Positions 9,319 to 17,402 of a stretch of DNA of 43,625 nt are shown piece after piece. A program made the position numbers and the translations under genes. The notes below the pieces were generated by a model, which ran no database searches, was not told where the DNA came from, and saw nothing but the letters and a program-made list of their open reading frames with translations. The stretch is taken from the NCBI GenBank assembly GCA_016178045.1, contig JACOUE010000070.1:1-43625 (forward strand). The letters run 5' to 3'. The DNA comes from Chloroflexota bacterium. GTDB taxonomy: Bacteria; Chloroflexota; Dehalococcoidia; SM23-28-2; JACOUE01. Every line of letters begins with the position of its first letter. The first letter of the stretch is position 1.

Positions 9319-12300
9319 CTACGCGGGCTGCGGACAGGGGGCTGCCGTGACGTCGTCGCCGGTGGGGATAGCGGCCAACGTGCTGTCCGCTATGGCGTTG
9401 ATGTTCCCCGCCCTGTAACCGCAGGCTTCGAATACGGACGGGCTGGCGACGCGACGCTTCAGGCCGCCGTCCATCACATATATCGGATCATCGGTCCCCT
9501 GGAGGAGGAAGCCGTCGGGAGGGATCAGCTGAGGGCAGGGCGGAGCTTTGAGTTTTTCGCCCAGCGGTATGCTCTTCAAGACAGTCTTCGAAATGCGATG
9601 CACGGCGTCCCAGCTATAGCCACAGGCATTCATCACTTTTGTGCCGTACACCAGGCGCCGCACCCCGCCCTCCATCACGTACACGCCGGTCCCATTCGCC
9701 TTTAGGAGGTTGCCGTCGGCCAGCACGCTGAGCAGGGGATGGCCGATCGGGATCGCCTTCATGTAGGAGGAAGCGAGGACGTTGAGGTTGCCCCAGTGGT
9801 AGTCCGCGTCGTGGAAGGTGACGGGGTCGGGTATGTACCGCCTGAGCCCGCCGCTCATGACGAAGACCTTGCTCCCCTTCACGCTGCGAAGCAGGGAGCC
9901 GCTGGGCGGCACGAACTTCGGGCAGGGCGGCCCGCTGAGGTTCGCGCCTTCGGGGAGGGCGGCGAGGCGGGTGTCGGAGATCTGGCGCACCGCGTCCGAG
10001 CCGTAGCCGCACTCCGTCATCACGGACGGGCTGGTGACGTGGCGCTTGGCGCCGCCCTCCATCACATAGATGGCGTCGCCGCTGCCCGTGAGGAGGTTGC
10101 CGTCGTCCTTGGCGTTGAGGATCGGCTCGCCGGTGGAGATCGCGGCGAGGGTGGAGTCGGCCAGCTGGTTGACGTTGGCCGTGCGGAAGCCTTCGGCGCT
10201 GAAGGTGAGGGGGTTGGGGACCTGCCGCTTGAGGTTGCGCCGCATCAGATAGATGACCGTGTCCGACCCCATCAGCAGGGCGCCGCTGGGCGGGACGAGC
10301 TGGGGGCAGGGCGGGCCGCTCAAGGGGGCGCCCTCCGGCACGGAAGAAAGCTTGCCGTCCGGCACGGTGAGTATGGCGTCGGTGCCGTAGCCGCAGTCCT
10401 CCATTACGGAGTTGGTGAGGCTGTGCCTCCTCCCGCCCCGCATCACGTAACGGGTGCTGCCGCTCCTGCCCTTCAGCAGGTTGCCCTCAGCGAGGGCGCT
10501 GAGGAGGCGGTCGCCCGTTGGTATCGCCGCCAGCGAGGAGTCGGGTACGCGGTTGAGGTTGGCCGTCAGGTAGCCGTGGACGCTGAAGGTGACGGAGTTC
10601 GGTATGTACCGCTTCAGCTTCCCGCGCATCACGTATATCGGGCTCTCGCTGCCGCGCAGGAGGGCGCCGCTGGGCGGCGAGAACTCCGGGCAGGGAGGCC
10701 CGGTCAGCAGCACCCCCTTCGGTATGTGGGATAGCGTCTCCTCGGTGATGCGGTAGACGGCGTCCCAGCCGTAGCCGCACTCGCCGAAGACCGTGGCGCT
10801 CGGGATCGGCCGGCGCTGGCCGCCCTCCATGACGTAGTGGGTGGTGCTGTCCCTCCCCTTGATGATGTTGCCGTCGTCGAGGACGCTGAGCAGGGGGAGG
10901 GCGTCGGGGATGGTGGGGGTCAGGCTGTCGGGCACCTTGGTGACCTCAGCCTGGTCGAACTTCCGGGCCTGGAAGGTGGCGCGGTCGGGGACGAGGCGCT
11001 TGAAGCCCCTCTTGATCAAGTAAGTCGCCGACGAGTCGCGGATAATGCTGCCGTCGGGCAGCTCGAAGACGCGGAAGGTTGCGTTGACCTTGACGCTGCC
11101 CGGCGGGTAGAGGGTGTCGATGATAATCGTGGCCGTGTGCTCCCCGGCCGGGATGGCCGTGGCCACCCCCCGCACGCTGATGGTCAGTTTCTTGGGCCCC
11201 AGATCGTCGCCCAGGGAGACCCCCTGGACGCGCGAGATCCTGAGCCAGGGCTCGGAGACGGAGGCGCGCCAGGCGAGGACGCCAGAACCGCCGTTGGCGA
11301 TGGTCAGGGACACCGGGAGGCTGGTGTCGCCGTGGAGGGCGGAAAGGGTGAGGCCTTCCGGCGACGGCTTGATTGAGGGCTCTCCCAGGACCTCTGCCCG
11401 GGTGAGGCTGGTGCCGGCGGAGTCCGTGTTGGAGGGGTTGGGGGTGGGTATGTCCATGGCGGCGCAGTCGCCGTAGACCGCGCAGGCCGACCAGTTCGAG
11501 GGGCTGAGGGGCCCGCGGAAAGCCGGGTCGGACAGGTCCGGCAAGTGGACCTTTATGGGGTTCCAGAGGGGCGTGCCGTCGAAGACGGGCGGGTTGCGCA
11601 TGCAGCCGAAGACCAGCTCCTGGTACGGGTAGCGCGAGCGGTCGTCGGCGATGCCGTCGTTGGCGTTGTCGCAGCCCTTGTAGGTGGGGCGGGGCCAGTC
11701 GTAGGCCGGGTTGAGGGGGTGGTTCTTCCAGGCGAAGCCGTTGTATCCCCAGACGGCGTAGTACCACGTCTCGACGAGGCTCGGGTTCCGCTTGCCCACG
11801 ATGGGGCGCCACTCCGGCGCGGCGTTCCACTTGTCGATCAGGATCTGCACGCCGCGGGCGATGTTGAAGGCGTAGTGCCCGCCGATCATCGCCTGCTGGA
11901 GGCTGGGCACGCCGCTGGTGTTCTGCATCCCTGTGGTGATCTGCATCATCCCGTAGCCGCAGTCGTGGGAGACCAGAACGGGGCCGACTTCACCGTAGGG
12001 CACGGACCAGTCCGCCTGGATCCAGGTGCTCTCGATCCAGGCGATGGCCTTCAGGAGGGTCGGCGGCACGTAGGGGCCGGTGAGGTTGGAAGAGCCGTCG
12101 GAGCGGGGCCCGGTCTCCAGCTTGGGCGGCTTGAACGCGGCGACGTCCGGGAAGAGGCGGTTGTGTCCCGCCAGGTTGAGCGCGCGGTTGTAGGCCCGCC
12201 TCCATTTCTTGGCCTCGTAGGTCAGCAGCTTGAAGGGGCCGGCGGAGCTACCGGTGTCGCCACAGAGGTGGGTGGCGCCGGCGCTAGGGGCGTTGGACTG

Positions 12301-12372
12301 AAAGGCCAGCAAGGCCAGCAGAGCGAGGGCTAAAGCCCCACCCAAAACAGGCCACTGCCTCAACGACCTCAT
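9319..12372 (-). CDS. Secreted transglycosylase-like protein with BACON-like domain and nine C-terminal repeats
   Basis: About 1017 aa. A signal peptide is visible (RSLRQWPVLGG, then a long Ala/Leu-rich core, cleavage probably after SAGA near residue 36). Residues about 85-240 resemble a lytic transglycosylase SLT domain: AIAWIESTW carries the expected catalytic Glu, and CGYGMMQIT resembles the GLMQ motif. Residues about 330-430 look like an Ig-type BACON domain (LPVSLTIANGGSGVLAWRAS). The rest is nine repeats of 55-65 residues. ATG 12372 is chosen because it starts the signal peptide and has GGAGG about 15 nt upstream; an earlier in-frame start at 12438 is possible. It sits beside the Wzt/Wzm exporter. 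The real substrate, peptidoglycan or another glycan, cannot be told. Confidence 0.75.
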   Translation of the reverse strand: MRSLRQWPVLGGALALALLALLAFQSNAPSAGATHLCGDTGSSAGPFKLLTYEAKKWRRAYNRALNLAGHNRLFPDVAAFKPPKLETGPRSDGSSNLTGPYVPPTLLKAIAWIESTWIQADWSVPYGEVGPVLVSHDCGYGMMQITTGMQNTSGVPSLQQAMIGGHYAFNIARGVQILIDKWNAAPEWRPIVGKRNPSLVETWYYAVWGYNGFAWKNHPLNPAYDWPRPTYKGCDNANDGIADDRSRYPYQELVFGCMRNPPVFDGTPLWNPIKVHLPDLSDPAFRGPLSPSNWSACAVYGDCAAMDIPTPNPSNTDSAGTSLTRAEVLGEPSIKPSPEGLTLSALHGDTSLPVSLTIANGGSGVLAWRASVSEPWLRISRVQGVSLGDDLGPKKLTISVRGVATAIPAGEHTATIIIDTLYPPGSVKVNATFRVFELPDGSIIRDSSATYLIKRGFKRLVPDRATFQARKFDQAEVTKVPDSLTPTIPDALPLLSVLDDGNIIKGRDSTTHYVMEGGQRRPIPSATVFGECGYGWDAVYRITEETLSHIPKGVLLTGPPCPEFSPPSGALLRGSESPIYVMRGKLKRYIPNSVTFSVHGYLTANLNRVPDSSLAAIPTGDRLLSALAEGNLLKGRSGSTRYVMRGGRRHSLTNSVMEDCGYGTDAILTVPDGKLSSVPEGAPLSGPPCPQLVPPSGALLMGSDTVIYLMRRNLKRQVPNPLTFSAEGFRTANVNQLADSTLAAISTGEPILNAKDDGNLLTGSGDAIYVMEGGAKRHVTSPSVMTECGYGSDAVRQISDTRLAALPEGANLSGPPCPKFVPPSGSLLRSVKGSKVFVMSGGLRRYIPDPVTFHDADYHWGNLNVLASSYMKAIPIGHPLLSVLADGNLLKANGTGVYVMEGGVRRLVYGTKVMNACGYSWDAVHRISKTVLKSIPLGEKLKAPPCPQLIPPDGFLLQGTDDPIYVMDGGLKRRVASPSVFEACGYRAGNINAIADSTLAAIPTGDDVTAAPCPQPA
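9322..11055 (-). repeat. Nine-unit protein repeat array inside the transglycosylase-like gene
   Basis: Nine tandem units follow the BACON-like domain and alternate between two types. Type A reads roughly (P/D)SGxLLRG--IYVMRGxLKRYIPNPxTF, then (A/V)DSxLAAIPTG. Type B reads DGNLLKG--YVMEGGxRR, then ECGYGxDAV, then PEGxxLSGPPCP. Each type B unit has two cysteines, one in CGYG and one in PPCP, spaced regularly and so possibly forming one disulfide per unit. The last unit is a hybrid with both cysteines. Confidence 0.8.
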
Positions 12373-12514
12373 CGATAAAAGGTGAACCCTCCGAGCGTGC
12401 ATACGTATAACGCTGGTGCCTGAGAGTGGGATAACCACCGCGTCTTCGCTTATAGACGCGGATACGGCCCGGGTGTAACAGGTCTGGCGGAGGAAATTGA
12501 CGGCCCGGAAGGGG

Positions 12515-13276
12515 TCAGACCGCCATCTCCGGCAGGTGCCCCACCATCTCGATGTAGCGGGAGACGACGGCCTTGGGCGCGCCCTCGTCCACCAAGTAGC
12601 CGTTGTCCATGAGCAGGACGCGGTAGCAGAACTTCTCGATCAGCTGCATGGCGTGGCTGACGACGAGGACGGTCACCCCCCGCGACTGGAACTCGTGCAT
12701 CTTGCCCAGGCACTTGTCTTGGAAGTGGGCGTCGCCCACGGCCAGGACCTCGTCCACCAGGAGTATCTGCGGGTCGCTGTGGACGGCCACCGAGAAGCCG
12801 AGGCGCATGTACATGCCGGAGGAGTACCGCTTGACGGGCGTGTCGATGAAGTCCCAGAGCTCAGCGAAGTCCACGATCCCATCGAAGCGGTCGCGGATCT
12901 CCCGGCTGGTCATGCCCAGGATGGAGGCGTTCAGGAAGACGTTCTCGCGGCCGGTGAGGTCGGGGTGGAAGCCCGCCCCCAGCTCGATGAGAGGCGAGAC
13001 GCGGCCGCTCACCCAGACGTCGCCGTCGGTGGGGGCCATCACGCCGGCGATGAGCTTGAGGATGGTGCTCTTGCCGCTGCCGTTCCGCCCGATGATCCCG
13101 ATCGTGTCGCCCCGCTCGACGGTGAAGCCGACGTCGCGGAGGGCGTAGAAGGGGTCGGACCAGGCCCGGCCCTTGAGGATGGCGGGGACGAACTCCCGCA
13201 GGGTGTAGCCTTCCTGGATCTGGAAGCGCTTGCTGACGTGACGGAACTGGATGGCGATTTCAGATTCGGTCTGCAA
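12515..13276 (-). CDS. wzt: Polysaccharide ABC exporter ATP-binding protein (Wzt-like)
   Basis: This 253-aa ATPase should power export of an undecaprenyl-linked polysaccharide or teichoic-acid-type polymer across the inner membrane. It has Walker A GRNGSGKST near residue 66, the signature-region segment YSSGMYMRLGFSVA, Walker B ILLVDEVLAVGD, and the switch His in VSHAM. The segment GRVSPLIELGAGFHPDLTGREN is characteristic of the Wzt/TagH subfamily. It lacks the long C-terminal glycan-binding domain of Wzt proteins that recognise modified O-antigens. The start is TTG 13276, with GGAG upstream, and it overlaps the permease gene by 17 nt. Confidence 0.93.
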   Translation of the reverse strand: MQTESEIAIQFRHVSKRFQIQEGYTLREFVPAILKGRAWSDPFYALRDVGFTVERGDTIGIIGRNGSGKSTILKLIAGVMAPTDGDVWVSGRVSPLIELGAGFHPDLTGRENVFLNASILGMTSREIRDRFDGIVDFAELWDFIDTPVKRYSSGMYMRLGFSVAVHSDPQILLVDEVLAVGDAHFQDKCLGKMHEFQSRGVTVLVVSHAMQLIEKFCYRVLLMDNGYLVDEGAPKAVVSRYIEMVGHLPEMAV

Positions 13277-14132
13277 AGCGGGGCTCCATCCGCTTGAACA
13301 GGTAGTAGCCGACGATGAACGTGATCAGGGCCACGGCCAGTCCCAGCAGGAGGCGGTCCGCCCCCGGCGTGATGCCCTGTATCACTACCCTGCGGTAGGC
13401 GTTGATGAACAGCGAGTTCGGGTTCAGGTCGAACAATATCTGGTATTGCTGCGGCACCAGGTCCACGGGGTAGATCACGGGCGTCAGGTAGAACCAGAGC
13501 GTGAGGGCTACCCCTACTAGAAAACGCACGTCGTGGAAGAAAAGGTTAAGCGCCGCCAGGGGAAAGGCGAGGCCCAGGGTGAAGATGAGGTGGATGAGGA
13601 ACAGCAGGGGCACCCACACCAGCGTCCACTGCGGCGGGTAGCCGAAGTACACCATCATGCTGATGAGGATCAGCAGCCCGAACGCCAGGTCGACGACCTT
13701 GGTGAGGACGGCGGCGGTGGGCAGAAGCTCGCGGGGGAAGTAGACCTTGGTGACCAGGCTGGCCGCGCCGGTGATGCTGTCGGTGGCGGAGGAGACGGCG
13801 GTGGAGAAGAAGATCCAGGGCAGGAGTCCCATCAGCACGAAAAGCGGATAAGGGATGCCCTCCGTCTGCACCCTGATTATCTGAGAGAACACGAAGGAGA
13901 GGATCAGCATCTGGCTCAGCGGGTTCACGAACGCCCAGGCGTAGCCCAGGACCGACTGCTTGTACTGGCCCCGCAGATGGCGGATGGTCATGTGCCACAG
14001 CAGCCCGCGGCGATCCCACAGCGCGACGAGGCTGGGGAGGAGGTCGCCCGGGCCGAAGGAGGACCGGATAAAGTGCGCCCGGGGGATGCGAAGGCTTTCG
14101 TTCAAGGGACCGGATGCGGCTTCTCTGCGCAA
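13260..14132 (-). CDS. wzm: Polysaccharide ABC exporter permease (Wzm-like)
   Basis: This 290-aa protein with six predicted membrane helices is of the ABC-2 type that partners Wzt-like ATPases. The N-terminal cytoplasmic stretch LLWHMTIRHLRGQYKQSVLGYAWAF leading into the first helix is typical, as is the downstream YFPRELLPTAAVLTKVVDL. It overlaps the ATPase gene and is the first gene of that leftward pair. The listed start is TTG 14132 without a clear ribosome binding site; another TTG 10 codons downstream is possible, so the exact N-terminus is uncertain. It likely flips the finished lipid-linked glycan made by the surrounding transferases. Confidence 0.92.
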   Translation of the reverse strand: MRREAASGPLNESLRIPRAHFIRSSFGPGDLLPSLVALWDRRGLLWHMTIRHLRGQYKQSVLGYAWAFVNPLSQMLILSFVFSQIIRVQTEGIPYPLFVLMGLLPWIFFSTAVSSATDSITGAASLVTKVYFPRELLPTAAVLTKVVDLAFGLLILISMMVYFGYPPQWTLVWVPLLFLIHLIFTLGLAFPLAALNLFFHDVRFLVGVALTLWFYLTPVIYPVDLVPQQYQILFDLNPNSLFINAYRRVVIQGITPGADRLLLGLAVALITFIVGYYLFKRMEPRFADRI

Positions 14133-14337
14133 CGTTTCACAAATTGTAAGGCTCGGGGCGACGATGGCGCAAGGAGGGCGAACCGGTGCCGTTGAGGGCG
14201 GCAGACAGCGGCGAAACTAACCTTGCTCGCTTCCTGACGTTATTTATGTCGGAGCACCACGAGTGCGGATTCGGCGGGCGAACGCTATTCGCGGCTTGAC
14301 AGCGGACCGCGAATCCGGGTAAAAGGGAGCAGTCACG

Positions 14338-15366
14338 TTGACTAAGCTGATCGTCGTCATCCCGGCGTATAACGAAGAGCAGACCGTGGGCGAGGTGGTC
14401 CGCAGCGTCCCGCGGGTCATCCCCGGCGTCGACCGCCTGCAGGTGCTGGTGTACGACGACGGCTCCACCGACAGGACGGTCGAGGAGGCGCAGCGCGCCG
14501 GCGCCGACTACGTCCTGCGCCACGGCAAGAACCGCGGCCTGGCCGTCACCTTCCGCGACGCCCTGGACGCCGCCCTGCAGCTGGGCGCCGACTGCATCGT
14601 CAACACGGACGCCGACAACCACTACGACCAGTCGCGCATCCCCGATCTCGTGGAGCCGGTCGTCCGTAGCCAGGCGGACATCGTCGTCGGGTCACGCGCC
14701 CTCGGCGCGCTACAGGATATGGGCTTCGCCCGTAAGTGGGGTAACCGCATCGCCAACTGGACCTTCAGCTTCCTCTACCGCCTGCCGGAGGGGACCGACG
14801 TCTCCAGCGGCTTCCGAGCTTACTCCCGCGAGGCGGCGTTGCGACTCACCATTACCTCCAAGTACACCTACGCCCACGAATCGCTTATCGTGGCGAAGGA
14901 CCACAACTTGGTGATCGTGAACAAGATCTTCCCCGCCAGGGACGTGGCCCGGCCCTCGCGGCTGATGAGCGGCGTGGGCGCCCACATCTACCGGGCGGGG
15001 TCGGTGGCCGTGCTGAGCTTCGCCGTCCACCGCCTGTTCCATATCCTGATGGGGACGGCCGCCCTCCTCATGCTGGCCGGGTCGGCGGCGTTCATCCGCT
15101 TTCTCTACTTGTTCGCCACTTCCGGCGGCGGCGGCCACATCCAATCCCTCATCATCGGTGCCGTCCTGGTCATCCTGGGGATGCAGGTGATCATGGGGAG
15201 CTTCTTCGGCCTCGCCCTGGCGAAGAACCGGCAGCTCACCGAGGACATCATCTACATGCAGCGCCGCCAGATGTTCGAGGCCCGCTGGTCGCTCCCCGAG
15301 CCGGCGGAGGCCCTTGAGGTCGGCCCGGGAGAGCCCGAGCCCGCTTCGGTTCGGGCCAAGCACTAG
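14338..15366 (+). CDS. Polyprenyl-phosphate glycosyltransferase (DPM1/GT2-like) with C-terminal membrane helices
   Basis: 342 aa. The N-terminal GT2 domain has VVIPAYNEEQTVGEVV, then VYDDGSTDRT near residue 39 and NTDADNHYD near residue 90, the metal and donor site. Residues about 235-310 hold two long hydrophobic helices separated by a glycine-rich loop. This layout fits enzymes that load a sugar onto undecaprenyl phosphate at the inner membrane. Translation starts at TTG with GGGAG about 8 nt upstream. A TTGACA at 14296-14301 could be a -35 element, but the matching -10 is poor. It is divergent from wzm. The sugar cannot be deduced. Confidence 0.88.
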   Translation: MTKLIVVIPAYNEEQTVGEVVRSVPRVIPGVDRLQVLVYDDGSTDRTVEEAQRAGADYVLRHGKNRGLAVTFRDALDAALQLGADCIVNTDADNHYDQSRIPDLVEPVVRSQADIVVGSRALGALQDMGFARKWGNRIANWTFSFLYRLPEGTDVSSGFRAYSREAALRLTITSKYTYAHESLIVAKDHNLVIVNKIFPARDVARPSRLMSGVGAHIYRAGSVAVLSFAVHRLFHILMGTAALLMLAGSAAFIRFLYLFATSGGGGHIQSLIIGAVLVILGMQVIMGSFFGLALAKNRQLTEDIIYMQRRQMFEARWSLPEPAEALEVGPGEPEPASVRAKH

Positions 15367-15423
15367 AGCAACCCTCAAGGGCCAGGACTTTGGTCTGTCT
15401 TTCCCCAGAGGCTAATGAAGCGC

Positions 15424-15452
15424 TTGCCAAGTGGTAATGCCTCTGTTATACT
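15424..15452 (+). promoter_or_regulatory. Sigma70-type promoter for the zinc-ribbon gene
   Basis: TTGCCA at 15424-15429 and TATACT at 15447-15452 are separated by exactly 17 nt. A start of transcription near 15459 would give a leader of about 43 nt before the zinc-ribbon gene. This is one of the two best consensus promoters in the window. Confidence 0.65.
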
Positions 15453-15501
15453 CGCCGAACGAAACGCCCCGCGCCAGCCAGTCTAAGGTGGGAGGGACCC
15501 A

Positions 15502-15720
15502 GTGGTAGTGGTGACCAGTTTCCCCAAGTGCCAGAAATGCCAGTCCGGCGACCTCGTCCCCTTCTCGGACTTCGGCAGCCAGGGTGCGGCCATCTACTTC
15601 AAGGCCTGGGCTTGCACTAACCCCGTCTGCGGCTTCAACCTGAAGATCCGCAACGGGGACCTGTACATTGAGGAGCCGATCACCAACGGGGCGATGCATA
15701 CGCCGCGGACGCACGCCTGA
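15502..15720 (+). CDS. Small zinc-ribbon protein
   Basis: This 72-aa protein has two cysteine pairs: CQKC at residues 9-12, and a second knuckle (ACTNPVCGF) around residues 37-42. They should bind one zinc ion. Between them lies VPFSDFGSQGAAIYFKAW. I know no defined function for it. GTG 15502 is the start, with GGGAGG 6 nt upstream; two further in-frame GTG codons follow within four codons. It has its own good promoter and is alone between a GT2 gene and a nucleotide-sugar dehydrogenase, so it need not belong to the glycan pathway. It could bind nucleic acid or act as a small regulator, which is speculation. Confidence 0.75.
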   Translation: MVVVTSFPKCQKCQSGDLVPFSDFGSQGAAIYFKAWACTNPVCGFNLKIRNGDLYIEEPITNGAMHTPRTHA

Positions 15721-15896
15721 GGCGCGCCGGCAGTCCGGCGTCCGCTGCGTTGGATCGCGGACGTTACGGGTAGCCAGGCCCGGCTCGGGCGCGGCTCGTA
15801 CGACGGCAGGTTCTGTTAACCTCGCTCAAGTGAGGGCGTTGTAGATGGTGAACGCTCGGCGGCCTGCGATTCGTAACCGTCCAAGTGCGCCATCGT

Positions 15897-15902
15897 TATA
15901 GT
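15897..15902 (+). promoter_or_regulatory. Possible -10 element before ugd
   Basis: TATAGT lies about 90 nt upstream of the dehydrogenase start. The matching -35 position reads TAACCG, which is weak. The rest of the 271-nt gap at 15721-15991 holds a GTCCGC/GCGGAC inverted repeat near 15740-15762, perhaps terminating the zinc-ribbon transcript, and no gene. Confidence 0.3.
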
Positions 15903-15991
15903 CTCCAGAGAGTTCACTCCTTTTCGGCCGTGCTCAGTCCGGCCTTGCGCCAATGTCGCCCCTGTCAGGACAGCGGCTCCGGAGGAAGCAG

Positions 15992-17344
15992 ATGCGGGTA
16001 ACCGTCGTGGGTATGGGCCGCGTGGGCCTCACCACCGCGGTCGCGCTGGAGTACCTCGGCCACGAGGTAGCGGCGGTCGACCGCGATGAGGGGCTCATCG
16101 AAGGTCTGCGGAAGGGCACGCTCCCCTTCCACGAGACGGGCCTGGAGCCCCTCTGGCGCTCTTCCCGCATAGAGCTGGCCACCTCACTGGAGCCCGCTCA
16201 CCTCTCGGCTGACTTCATCCTGATCGCCGTCGGCACGCCCGGGCTGCCCGAGGGCGGCGCCGACGTCTCCGCCGTCGAAGCCGTCGCCGATGATGTCGGG
16301 CGGCTGGCCTCGGACGGGCAGGACTTCGCCGTCGTCGTCAAGTCCACCGTGCCGCCGGGGACCTGCGAGCGGGTGGGCGCCATCATCGACGCCGCGCTCC
16401 ACCGCCGCGGCTGCTCCGCCCGCGCGGCCGTGGCCAGCAACCCCGAGTTCCTGCGCGAGGGCAGCGCCCTCTTCGACACCCTCTACCCGGACCGCATCGT
16501 CATCGGCGCCGAGGACGCGGAGACTGCGAAGAGATTGCGAACGCTCTACGCGCCGATGATCGACCAGCGGTTCACCCCGCCGGAGGACGCGCCGCGTCCC
16601 GAGGGCTACGCCTCCGCTCCCGTGCTGGAGGCGAAGCCGGTGGACGCGGAGCTGATCAAGTACGCCGCCAACGCCTTCCTGGCGACGAAGCTCTCCTTCG
16701 TTAACGAGCTGGCGGCCCTGGCCGAGGCCGTCGGCGCCGACATCGAGACGGTGACGGCCGGCCTGGGCTACGACCCGCGTATCGGCCCGCACTACATGAA
16801 GGCGGGCCCGGGCTGGGGCGGGCCCTGCCTGGGGAAGGACGCCCGCGCCTTCCTCTCCACCGCAGCCCAGAACAGGTCCGAGATGTCGGTGGTGGCGGCG
16901 GCGCTGGAGGCCAACGCCCGCCAGCGCCGGCGGCTGGTGGAGCGGCTGGAGAACACGCTTGGCTCCTATCACGGGACGACCATTGGTATCCTGGGCCTCG
17001 CCTTCAAGGCGAACACCGACGACCTGGCCGACTCGCCCGCCCTGGAGGTGGCCTCGCTCTTGCTGGAGCGGGGCGCCCGCGTCCGCTGCTTCGACCCGGT
17101 GTCGGAGCGGCGGGCCCAGCGCGAGCACCCGGAGTTGGCCCTGGAGTACCACGAGTCGGTCGAGGAGCTGGCCAAAGACTGCGACGCCCTCATCGTCATG
17201 ACAGACTGGGCGCAGTTCCGCGACCTGCCCTGGCGGCGGCTCGCCCGCACCATGCGCGGCGCCACGGTCCTGGACGGCCGGAACATCCTGGACAGGCAAC
17301 TCGTGGAGCAGGCCGGGCTGACCTACCTGGGCGTCGGCCGATGA
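15992..17344 (+). CDS. UDP-glucose/GDP-mannose dehydrogenase family protein
   Basis: A 450-aa NAD-dependent enzyme that should oxidise a nucleotide sugar twice to the uronic acid, most often UDP-glucose to UDP-glucuronate. The N-terminus VTVVGMGRVGLTTAVALEYLGHEV is the Rossmann motif; VASNPEFLREGSA near residue 149 and GWGGPCLGKDARAF near residue 275 hold the active-site region with the catalytic Cys. The usual GGxCxPKD reads GGPCLGKD here, so the proline is missing, while Cys, Lys and Asp remain. ATG 15992 is chosen because GGAGGAAGCAG lies directly upstream; an in-frame ATG 39 nt earlier has no such site. The product would supply a uronic acid to the exported polymer. The substrate is not proven. 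Confidence 0.9.
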   Translation: MRVTVVGMGRVGLTTAVALEYLGHEVAAVDRDEGLIEGLRKGTLPFHETGLEPLWRSSRIELATSLEPAHLSADFILIAVGTPGLPEGGADVSAVEAVADDVGRLASDGQDFAVVVKSTVPPGTCERVGAIIDAALHRRGCSARAAVASNPEFLREGSALFDTLYPDRIVIGAEDAETAKRLRTLYAPMIDQRFTPPEDAPRPEGYASAPVLEAKPVDAELIKYAANAFLATKLSFVNELAALAEAVGADIETVTAGLGYDPRIGPHYMKAGPGWGGPCLGKDARAFLSTAAQNRSEMSVVAAALEANARQRRRLVERLENTLGSYHGTTIGILGLAFKANTDDLADSPALEVASLLLERGARVRCFDPVSERRAQREHPELALEYHESVEELAKDCDALIVMTDWAQFRDLPWRRLARTMRGATVLDGRNILDRQLVEQAGLTYLGVGR

Positions 17345-17402
17345 GCCCCGACCCCCGAGAGACAGCGAGAGTGTGGCGATTCAAAAGGGTGTAGGAGAGC
17401 GG

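Noticed and set aside
14133-14337. A possible tRNA or other structured RNA in the wzm/GT2 divergent gap
   Set aside because: No T-arm GTTCGA-type motif or cloverleaf was found here or in the other gaps.
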